NCBI RefSeq assembly: GCF_041146395.1
Contig: NC_090984.1
Span: forward strand, 82,285,114 to 82,349,113
DNA: 64,000 bases
Reading direction: 5' to 3'
DNA from: Eulemur rufifrons
Lineage: Eukaryota; Chordata; Mammalia; Primates; Lemuridae
Positions 11,176 through 22,300 of this stretch are shown here, piece by piece. Position 1 is the first letter of the stretch, and each line of letters starts with the position of its first letter. A program made the position numbers and the translations under genes. The notes under the pieces are model-generated. The model ran no database searches. It was not told where the DNA came from and saw only the letters and a program-made list of their open reading frames with translations.

Positions 11176-11492
11176 ATCAATTAATGTAATATACCATATC
11201 AATAGGGCAAAGAACAAAAACCACATGATCATCTCAATAAACACAAAAAAGCATTTGTCAAAATTCAACACTTCTTCATGATAAAAACAGACAACCTTCC
11301 AAGAATAGAAGGAAACTTTCTCACCTATATTAAGGTTGACTATGAAAAACCCACACTAACATTTTACTTAGTGGTGAGAGACTAAATGCTTTTCCCATAA
11401 GAACAGGAACAAGACAAGGAGCTCTGTTCCTGTGGCCACTCTTGCCACTTTTATTCAACATTGTACTTGAGGTCTAACGTCTTAGTAGGCGT

Positions 11493-11580
11493 GAGATACC
11501 ATAATAAAATATTATAAACTGGGGTGGCTTAAACAACAGAAATTTATTTTCTCACAAACATAGGAAGCTCTTACTGTACT
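11493..11580 (-). mobile_element. MLT1-like LTR 3' fragment
   Basis: TGGCTTAAACAACAGAAATT followed by TCTCACA is the usual MLT1 3' region read in reverse. Only a fragment remains. Confidence 0.5.
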
Positions 11581-12744
11581 CAAGGCAAGAGGTAATAGAT
11601 GGAAATTGGTAGTCACATTTAGGAAATGTTTTGGAGGTAGAGTTTATACAACTTACTAACCGAGTACAGAAGGAGCAGGTGAAGAGAGAGAACAATAAGG
11701 AATTAACATGCAAATTTTTGGCTAGAGCAATCAGTTGCAGAGGGAGAATCAAGAATTACATTTTTGGCCATGTGATGTTTGTGCTGCCTATTAGATATTC
11801 GAGAGATGTCTAGCAAGGAGTTGAACATACATATCTGTGGTTCCCAGAAGGGTCAGAGATGGAATGACAGGCATATTGAAGGCTTTTAAAGCCACAATGA
11901 GGTTATTTTGAGGAATGTATTGATATGAAGAGAAAGAGGGGACCAGTAAAGCAACCTGGTGCATGCTGATGTCAAGTAGAGGAGGACCAGATAAGACGTT
12001 TGAGAAGGATCAGCTAGTGAGTGAGGAAGGAGAAAAACAAGTGAGGCACCCAGCACGAAAGGAAGTAAAGGTTTCAAGGAGCTATGGTGACTGTACGATG
12101 CTGCTGGGAGTCAAGCTAGATGAACACCAAGAAGAAACAATTGGCTTTGTTATCACGCAGATCACCTGTGTCCTTGAAAGGTCCTCTCAGTGAAGGAGTG
12201 GGGAAGTAGACCAGTTGGAGTGAGTTCAGGAGAGAAGGTGACGTGAGGAAGTGCAGTGGCAATAATTTTCATTTGATAGATGAGGCGGTGCACATTTTGG
12301 GTTGCATTTGTATTTACAAATATTTGAGGAAAAAAATCTCAAATATATGTTACAAGCCTTTTTGTCTAGTTCCATATCGAAGTTTTGATCTAGGATCTCT
12401 GTACCTACCGCATTTTTTTTAAATTGAGGGATAACATACGCCTGAAAGTGCAAAGTGTCCTAACCATAAATTGTACAGCTCCATTGTTTTTTACATATTT
12501 GTACACCCGTGTGACCACTGTTCACTTAAAGGTGTAGACTATAAAGGGTGCCCCAAGAGGTTCCCTCTGCACTTTCCCAGTCTGTAATACCTCAGAAGTA
12601 AAACAATATTCTGACTCCAGTAAAAATCCATTACCTTTACTACAAAATTTTTCAAAGGAAACAAAACTCTGAAGGGCATTTAATTGGAAACTTTTTAGTA
12701 CAGTATAAGCTTATCAATTGGCTCCAGTAAATATCAATGTCAAC
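11581..12744. other. No gene; decayed repeats upstream of TMX1
   Basis: 12420-12530 resembles an L1M 3' segment (AATTGAGGGATAACATACGC). The rest is unassigned. Short open frames around 11963-12193 show no recognisable product. Confidence 0.5.
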
Positions 12745-13350
12745 CATCTGGCGCCAAAATTCTGGCGGCGACTTTTAAACCATCTTCTGCAAAGCACCGC
12801 CCCGCTTTCTACACCACGCCTGCTTGAACTCTCTTCCTGCCGCACGACTCTACGGCATTCCAGGCGGGGGAAGAGGCCGCTCTTCTGTCATGCGCACTAC
12901 GGAGAGAAACGCTTCCCTCTTTCTCTAGTCACCAAGCTCTGGGACCAGGCTCTGTCATGCGCATTGGGAGTCCTTTAGGCAAGCGCGGCTCGCCGCGCCT
13001 GGTGCGCATGCGCAAAGCGGCACTCAGGGCGGAAGTAGGAGCTGCTGCTAGGAGGTGGGGCCACCGAGCTCGCTGTGAGGTGGGCAAGCGGCCGACATGG
13101 CGCGCTCTGCGTGTCTAGTGGTTTCCCTGGCGGTCCTGGTGCTGTTGCTTTGGAGTGCTCCCTGGACCCACGGGCGGCGGAGCAACGTGCGCGTCATTAC
13201 GGACGAGAACTGGAGAGAGTTGCTGAAAGGAGACTGGATGATAGAGTTGTGAGTGCTGGGCGGTTGTCCCGGTCCTATATGTGATCCTGGACACACGACT
13301 TCACCCCCGCGTTCCTAATGCTGGTCCCAAGTTCCCCGGGACTGCCCCTC
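12745..13350 (+). promoter_or_regulatory. TMX1: TMX1 CpG-island promoter
   Basis: An abrupt rise in GC and CpG content lies inside AT-rich flanks. No TATA box stands before the gene. Recognisable sites are an E2F-type GCGCCAAA (12751-12758), a GC box (about 12797-12804), two copies of TCTGTCATGCGCA (12884-12896 and 12951-12963), a perfect NRF1 palindrome TGCGCATGCGCA (13003-13014) and an ETS-type CGGAAGT (13030-13036). Transcription probably begins between about 13020 and 13090. Site assignments are consensus matches only. Confidence 0.85.
13097..13248 (+). CDS. TMX1: TMX1 coding exon 1
   Basis: The ATG at 13097 is followed by G and opens a hydrophobic signal peptide ([13 protein letters not shown]). 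The exon encodes residues 1-50 plus two bases of F51. The donor GTGAGT starts at 13249. The exon continues upstream as a short GC-rich 5' UTR inside the CpG island. Confidence 0.96.
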
Positions 13351-16300
13351 GGAATCGTGGAGCGGGCATCCCCTACTCCGGATCCCAAGACTTGCCCTAT
13401 TCTCGTTCCTTACCCGGGAATATTAAGTTCCTCCTAGTGTGTGCACCCTAGTTTCATTTCTAGGTCTGTGGTGCGCTTAAAAGATTACGTGCCACTTGGA
13501 ATTCTCTGTAACTTTTCTTCTTGACTTTGTGGATGGGATTGGGGTGGGGAAGGGGGTGTGACTAGTTCCCATACAGTTATTTTAGAATGTTCTTTCATAA
13601 ACAGAGTTACAGACTTATTTTCATCAAGCTTTACAGAAGAGGATAATGAGCAGAATCTCTCCTCGCCTTTTGTCTACCCTTAAAAGATAGTCCACTTATA
13701 CTGTTGGAATTTGGGACTCTTTATTGTTTATTTTTTATGGAGTAGGTACATTTTTTGTAAATACTGAGTAAATTCAAGTTGGATTACTTTAAAATCTCAG
13801 TTTCCTATTTTTCCCTCCTCTGTTATCTTTCTCTTTTTCACTCCACATCTCGTTTTTCCTTTGGATGTGTATTTTTGCAGTGTGGAGAATGCCTTGCGTT
13901 GTGACTTCTAGGCCTTTGTAAGTGGTATTGCATTAAAAGATAAAATTAACAAATTTACAAATTAGATGTGATTGTTATAAACCCTCAAGAGGTCATTTAT
14001 CATTCGAAGAAAATCGTGTCTTGTGTAGTGATTCCAATTTAATAATGTCGGTTCTACAGCAGTAGGAAATAAACTATCTGCCTTTGCTTTAGATGCTAAG
14101 TTGGTGGTGGTTTTATCAATACTGGTGGTATTACTGATATTTATAAAAGCACCATGGAGTGTTACCTGTGTCCTGGACACTGATAAGCACCTTTACATAT
14201 GTTATCGTATTTCATTCCCTACAAATTCTCTATGATAGGTATTTCCCCATCTTACAGATGAGAAAAAGATGCCTAAATACCTCAACCTGTCCAGATGTTA
14301 CTATGCTGGCTTTCTTTGGATCTCTAGAGTAGGCATGCAATAATTGTTAGGACACCCCGTTCTTTAACAAAGTTCAGGTGAGTGTGTTTCTGTATCGTGG
14401 ATGCAACTAGGGTTGTCAGTTAAGGAAACAGGTGGAAATGGACATCGCCAAGGGGGAACTCAGGGGCCAAATCAGTAACTTTTGAGTTATTTAAAAAAAA
14501 AAAAAAAAAAAGCTTAGAACATTTATATGAAGGGTAGGATAGGGGAAAATGTTTGTAGTATGCATATAATTTGCAACTCAGTGAAATGAATTTTCAGGCA
14601 CCTTTGACACTTCAGAGGAGAGGAAATACAACCAGTGATGGTGTTTGCTTTTCAGTCATTGTCATGAGTAACTAGTTTTAGACTGTGCCCACAAAATATT
14701 CAGTGTTATAAGCAATATAGTAAGCAATAGTGATTGTGAATTTATATGCAAAATATAGGCAAGTATTACTCAAGGTAATTTTTTTTAACTCAAGGGGAAC
14801 AAAACTAACAAAACATTGAATATGAGGTAAATCCAAATTAGAGTATCTATCTGAGATTATAGTATATGGTAGTGTTTTTCCTAAGCTAAGATAAGGTTAA
14901 GTTAATCTTTAGAAAGGAACTGAGAAACAAAATGAACTTGAAAAAGAAGGGATCTAATAGTCCTAATAATAGTCTGCTTTTACAAGTGAATTATCTTTAG
15001 TAAATCCATTTCTGATTGGAAGTTTTGTTACAGAGATGTTTTCATTGTGATACTATTTATTGTCAAGCAATTCGGCTTTTATATATAATACCAGTTTGTC
15101 TTGTTCTACAATGCCTATTTTAGGGATTTGATTTTCCTAAAACAAGTCAAGAAAATGTAGAGTACAGAAACTGTACTTTTATGTTAACAGCTATAGATAG
15201 GCTTTATTCTTCCTGGTTCCAAAGAAAAACAAAAACTGAGGTATATTATTATATAATATACAATAATAAAGTGAAAAAATCGTGGGGAAAGATCAGGGCC
15301 TGGGGAGATAATGAATACCAGAGGAGTAATTAAAATGCTAATATGCTTGGCCATAGAATTTGTTAGCCCTAGATCTTGGAAACTGCCTGACCTCTCTGCA
15401 AGAGTTTTGTTTGGCCTACTTAGTATTGGTGTGTGGGTTAAGTTTTGAGGTTAATTTTCTTAGGTAAAAATGCAGGTCTCCAGCTTTTAAATATGAATAG
15501 CTAGCCTCAGGACCACCTTCCCTTTTGGCAATCCTGAGTAGTGGTTGCCACCTTAAAATGGAGCCTGCGTGCCCTTCCTTATTCATAACAGCCCAGGGCA
15601 CTTGCTGTTTTTCCAACACCTTGCATTTGTGACTCTGCAGTGTAAAATTATTAAAATTGGTGAACTCCAAACTTGGTTTTGAGCGTCTGTGGCCACATTT
15701 TAATAGAAAATCCAAAGGTTTCTAAAGAGCTGTTTCACATGTGAAAAAGTCCTTGTGTCTTAAGAACTTATTCCCAGAATTTTATGTGATTAGTATCAAT
15801 TTGTAGTTCTTGATTTCGGGATTGTTAGACTTACACTTAAAACTTTTTTATCTGCATAAAATTAATCACTTTGTCATCTTCAGTATTTTTAGTATAAAAT
15901 ATTCCTCACAAATTATGCATTTTAAAATTTTTATCCAAGATGAATGGTCATACTAAAGTGCTTAACATTTTTTTAAACTATATTTCTTAGTTATGCCCCG
16001 TGGTGCCCTGCTTGTCAAAATCTTCAACCAGAATGGGAAAGTTTTGCTGAATGGGGAGAAGATCTTGAGGTTAATGTTGCAAAAGTAGATGTCACAGAGC
16101 AACCAGGTACTGTAAGTCTGTTAGGTTTGTTTCTTTGCTGATTTGGTTGATATGTCTATCCTGTTTTTCACATGACATGATCTTAACTCTACCTTTCACT
16201 AGGATTTGAAAACACTTGGTCTGCAAGTAGTTAAGCCATTCACCTAGCTTTCCTCCCTGATGAAGTCTCACTTTGCAGCAGCTGCAAAAAGCCAATTCCC

Positions 16301-19300
16301 CAGCTGTGTATGCAGCTCATTTCTTGTTTGTGTTGCTCTAAGGGACCTTGAAGACATCACCCTCTCCCCATTCTTGCCCACAGAACTCTCTCTAGTTTTT
16401 TTTTTTTTTTTTTTTGCATCCGAGTCCCCAGACTAGCATGTGAGATGCCTAAAAGTCCTAGAACACTGTAGTCCAGGTGGACATTGGCCAAGCCATCATT
16501 TGCATCCACACCAAACTTGAGAATGAGGTGCATGTTGTTGAGTTTCATTGTAGAGTCATGGTCACATTGCCTGATATGAAAAGATCTGAATCTCTGAAAT
16601 TAAGTTCTACATTTAGTACCTATGATTTGAGAATCTAGGCTTTTATTTACAAAGCCATCGTGGTTGGGGGGTCAGGTACACTTTGGAGTTGGTACCCTGG
16701 ACAAGAGGCAGGCCCTGCCCTTAGGATGCTCCTTTCTGATAACAGCTTCATCTTACCTGTACTTGGTGGTCACAGTAAATCTGGGTTCCTGGCTGCCCCA
16801 CCCCAAATGGTGGTAATAGGTATTATTTATTGAGCACTTACCTATTGCAGCAGTCTTCCAAGTGTTTTACGTTTATTACTTAACACAATCTTGTGAAATA
16901 ATGTAATATTCTCATTACAGATAAGAAAACTGAGGCACAGCAAGGTTAATCCTCAGTTATATTAGCAGTTGACATGTGGCTAAAAATAATGTTAACTGTT
17001 AGTGTTATTGCCTGTCTTATGAAAGATTCATAGTATTTTCCATTTATTATCATCATCATACACTGTCTTTGTTACTTGAATATCAAGTGCAATTTCATTT
17101 TGTTTTAGATTTTTCTGAGACCCTATTATATTAGAATGTAACATGACTCATGACTAGTAGTCTTGATTTTTAGACGGTGGCATAATCAGGTATTTATGTA
17201 TATTCACAAACGTGTTTAATGTTCAAGCTTTACAATCTAATTGAGATAATATGCAGTAATGTTTTTTAAAGTTGCTTTGAGTATATAATTTTTTTATTAT
17301 TTAATTACAAAACTCATCCATTAAGTTTAATTTCATATTCTTTCCTATTAGTACATATTTAAGTAATTGTATCAACTTTTAAGTAGTCAGTGATTGGCCC
17401 ATATAAAACCTGCTGTGTGTTCTTTATCATTTGTAGGACTGAGTGGACGGTTTATCATAACTGCTCTTCCTACTATTTATCAGTAAGTATTTGAAGATTC
17501 TCAGTTATGGAGAAGAATATGTCATAGTGTAATCATAATGGTAGGCCTCTGACATAGATCATGTTTGAAGGGCTGAGGTAATCTCATTATATTCAGCAAG
17601 TATTTTAGAGGGCTTATTTGGTTCTTAGTGTTACCCAAGGTGCCTTTAGATAGATGAGTGATGTGTGAAACAGCCTCTGTTTTCACAGATTGATAGTTGT
17701 TTTGGAAGGTGATGTTCATATGAAATGTTGAATATCTGTTCAGCGTGGTAAATGATTATGAGCCCATAGTAGTGGTGAGTCCTATAGGTAGTTAGGTAAA
17801 GGAGAAATCACTGTTAGTTGGAGTGGTTCCTAGAGAATGTGGGGTTTAAATGAAACCTTGGAAGTAGAATTTTTAAGAGTGCAAGGTCAGCATTCTGTTC
17901 TGAGGACAGACTCATACATAGCCATTAATAGGAACATGGTATCTTCAACAAGTAGCCAAGAAAATGCTGTTGCACAGACTTGGGAAGAGCAGTGGGTGAT
18001 ATGGTTGGATGTTAAATCAGAATGAACGAGATGATGTGGTCCTTGGTATCAGGTATTTTAGTTTGACTTCATCTTCTAAATTGTGGGTAAGAACTCTGAA
18101 ATCTGTGCACCTGCTCTGTACCGTAACATCATCTAGCTGGTGAGTTAAATACCAGGAGGTACTTTTCTCCTGGTTTTAAGTTATAAAAAAAAGTTAGCAA
18201 TTCTTTGTGTCTATACCTTTTCTTGTTCTTTTTTTTTTTTCATGTTTTTTAATTCACCCCCCACTTCCTTTATATCTATTTAAATTTCTATTCCCTGTCT
18301 CATAAGTGCTTATTTCCCTCCCTCTTCACTCAGTCCTTTTCCACATATGTCCTTAACTAGCCATAAGCAATCTCTCCCTTTTCTTTTCACTTTTCAGTAC
18401 CCCCTGAACTTACCTGGAATTTCCTGCCCATTTTCTTTTAGTCAAATTGTTTACCATACCCTTTTCCCTATTTTCTGTCTGTTGAAATCCTACCCCTCCT
18501 TCAAAGAATACTCACATGCTACCTCCTCAGCAAAACTTTGTTTTTGAGTGGGGGCTTTCTTGTGGTCTCTACTTCTGTTTAGATGAAGGCTCCCCTAACC
18601 CTACTGTAGGTAGTAGGGAACTACTGAGTTTTTGCACATAGTGATGTGAGAGCGGGGATTGCACAGGAATGGGAAGGAGGAGGTGGATGTAAGGAAGACT
18701 GCAAAGCTGACTGAATAGAATCACTGGAATGGGAGGAAGGGAAGCACTGTACCAGATGCTTCCAGCAATTTAAAGCAGGATGGCTGAGGTCACGTGATTA
18801 TGACTGAAAGTACCAGAAAAATACCTTAAATTTTTAATTTGAGGTTTCACAATAGCTAATAATTAATGTGTCAAACACTATTCTGACAACTTTTCATATA
18901 GTAATTCCTTTAATATGTGTATTTCATATAAAGTTTAAAAGCGCTTTTCTGAGATTTATCTACTTACTGTGTTTCATAGTTTTATTATTTAGAAGAGTAA
19001 TAATAAAAATCTCTTAAGCTTATTATTTATTTTCTTTTAAGTCTTTTAAGAGACAGGGTCTTGCTCTGTCATCCAGGCTGGAGTGCTGTGGTGTGATCAT
19101 AGCTCACTGCAGCCTCCAACTCCTGAGCTTAAACGATCCTCCTACCTCAAGCCTCCCAAGTAGCTGGGACTACAGGTGCACCTTAGCACACCTGGCTAAT
19201 TTTTTTTTTCTTTTGGTGGAGTTGGAGGGATGGATCTGGCTATGTTGCCCAGCCTGGTCTTGAACTCCTGGCCTTAAGCACCGCCCTGCCTTGGCCTCCC

Positions 19301-22300
19301 CTGCCTTGGGATTACAGGCATGAGCCACCATGCCCACCTTTTTTTTTTTTTTTTTTTTTTTAATGCAACCTCATTGTTTATTGAAATTTTGTGCTAAAAT
19401 TTCATGAGTAGGTAATTATAATTTGCTACTTGTGCATTGCTAATGCTTTTGAATGTTGTTAGGGTTGGCTGTAAAATGAGATGAAGAAATAGCAGAATAA
19501 ACATGAAATTATTTCCCAGTGCTGGTTAATATTTAATTCTGATCCTCTTTAGTTGTAAAGATGGTGAATTTAGGCGCTATCAGGGTCCAAGGACTAAGAA
19601 GGACTTCATAAACTTTATCAGTGATAAAGAGTGGAAGAGTATTGAACCTGTTTCATCATGGTTTGGTCCAGGTTCTGTTCTGTAAGTATGAGGGATTTTT
19701 GTCTTACCTATTTCAGAATTAATTGGAACAGATAATTTCATGTAAATAAAGCATTCATACTGAATTGTTTCTTGGGCTCTTAAGGTGTATTCTGATTTAT
19801 TATGTGTTTGATATTTTTAGTTTGACCTTATCTTCTAAGACAAATAGATGTTTTCATGCTTGTTAAGCTAGAAGGAAGCATTCTGTAGAATTAAGTTGAA
19901 TGCCGTTTTAAGGAATATTTTAGCTTTGTGGATTTGGTCATATATATTATCAAAAACTAAATCCCCCTAAGAGTATGACCAAGGTATAGGTAAAGCTATC
20001 ACTTGAGTGTAATAATTTGAATGAGAAGGCTCAAACATTTACTCATGCCACTTTTAGATCTTAATTCTTGTTGTAAGATGATTGAATTATGTTTGGTTGG
20101 CTAGTCCACCTGTCCAATAACTTCTTATGTGAACAGTGTAGATGAACAGTGACCCTAATAGCATGATTAACCATGGAGCTTTATAGACAGCTAGAGGGTG
20201 GATACATTTCTCCATAGCAATTAGCTATGGAATGTTAAGGATTAGAAAAAAACAGTTTCCTGTGACACTGTTGGGGTGCATTGCCTCACTGGTCATTTGA
20301 GAGAACTCTGGAAATAGTTTTGCTGAGGTCACTATGGACTCATCTTGGTGTGGCTAAGCTGTCTCCTCCTGTCCACCATCACACTTGCCCTTGGAGGGTG
20401 GAGAGTTGGGATTCTGGGAGTGGAGGAAAGATCAGCTTTAAGCAGCATTTTGAAGTAGAAATTTATCTTTAATGTCTTTCCCTTCCAAGCCTCTCCTAGA
20501 AAACCTCTGAATTATCTTTTAGCTGTCAGAACTCACCCCATACCACCACCATGCCCAACCCAATGTTCCTGAAATAGTTAAATTAATGCAGATTACAGTG
20601 AGGCTATGCATTTCTTTATATTTCGGTTCTTTATTCCTGTTCTCACTTGACTTTTTAAAGACAGAAGCACCATGATTAAAGTATCTTTCTGTGCTGAACT
20701 GAAAATGTAACTCATTTTTGTTCTTTGAATCTTGTCTCATAAATGAATCTTATCCTTCTCTAGCAGAAGGTGGTTGCTCATAAGTCTGTGTTGAATCCTC
20801 AGGCAACAGTCTGTACCATTTTTATTGGTAGACTGAATAGGGGTCATTCCCACCGTCAGCTCAGCAGGTTCATCACCCCGGTGATGGGAATTGGATCAGG
20901 ACATCCTGCAGTAGCTTTGGCTTTGTCCCTTGAGAACGCCAGCAACACTTCTTGCTAGAGAGGAAATGGTTGAGAACTCACAAACCCTTCTTATTTCTGA
21001 AGCATGTTTTTTTTTTCCAAACTGCCCATCTAAACTACCTGGATTTAATTGTGTAAAATAATAATTATTTTTACTTATTTGGTAACTTATTTTACTTATT
21101 TGATAACTTAGCACTTATTTCCTATGTATTTATTTTATATAGCTTTAAAAGATATCAAACTATTAATAAAAAAGAGGGGTAATTCTTAAGTGGGAAGAAT
21201 CAGCTAAACAAGTGTTCCCAGTTCTTCCTTCAGGATCCCTTTAGTAATTCTTTGGAGGATTTTAAGGGTGAATAAAATTTGTTGTTTCTAACTGGCTTCA
21301 TAGAGCTTGTAACCTTCTACTCAGTACATTGGAGAAATCATCAGATGAAAAATGAAATGTTAATGTCAGAGCAATAGGAGAAAAACTGTCAAGTATTTAT
21401 AAAGATGTCACATGGTAGTAACAATTCAAGAAGCAGTTACTTTTTGTGAACAAGCCTTATTACAGTCATGAAATCTATGATATATCATTAGTCTTGATTA
21501 ACACCAGCAATAAAATCTGTCATGTTAGGGAAATTATAGAGTAGAAAATAGAATATATAGATATAGACAAAGCTGTGTATGTTACTCAGTTTTTCAATGA
21601 TCTCTTTTTTATTTTAGGATGAGTAGTATGTCAGCACTTTTCCAGCTATCTATGTTGATCAGGGTATGGACTAAAAAATTATTTCTATCTTAATCATTTT
21701 TAACGCTGTTGCTTTTTTTTTTTTTTTTTTCAAATGAGCAGTTTTTTTTTCTTTTGATTTTAGACTTGCCATAACTATTTTATTGAAGACCTTGGATTAC
21801 CAGTTTGGGGATCATATGCAGTTTTTGCTTTAGTAACTCTCCTCTCAGGACTGTTATTAGGACTCGTAAGTACTACATTTTCAGAGTACTAGCAAGAAAA
21901 ATATTTTTAAATGTGATAATTTAATATAGTTGCACTAGCTGTATCATATTCTATGTTAATATTTCTTACAATGTTTACTTTTGCAGTGTATGATATTTGT
22001 GGCAGATTGCCTTTGTCCTTCAAAAAGGCGCAGACCACAGCCATATCCTTCAAGTAAGTTTATTTTAAAATGTTAATTTTCATAATCCCATTCATTTCTA
22101 AACACAATCACACATTTAACAGGTTGCCCTTCCAGCTCAGGTTAGTAAATGTTGGGTGGTGGTCTATATCAGCAATGGCATAAGGGAAAGGGGAGGAGAT
22201 ATATTTTATGGGAGGATGGTAGCCCAGTGGAATTTGGAACATTGTTATCTTCTTGATTCTTATAACATGGAGAATTTTAACATTGCATATAGCATGTAGG

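Larger units (their letters stand above)
6060..11490 (+). mobile_element. Old L1 (L1M-type), sense strand, broken by at least five insertions
   Basis: Decayed ORF1-like sequence at about 6700-7200 leads into a spacer and then ORF2 fragments: endonuclease region about 7960-8240, then 8620-8870, 9312-9712, 10150-10740 and reverse transcriptase 11176-11480. When the inserted pieces and one target-site copy are removed, the L1 text reads on continuously. The 3' end is missing beyond the RT region. All frames are broken by stops. Confidence 0.8.
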
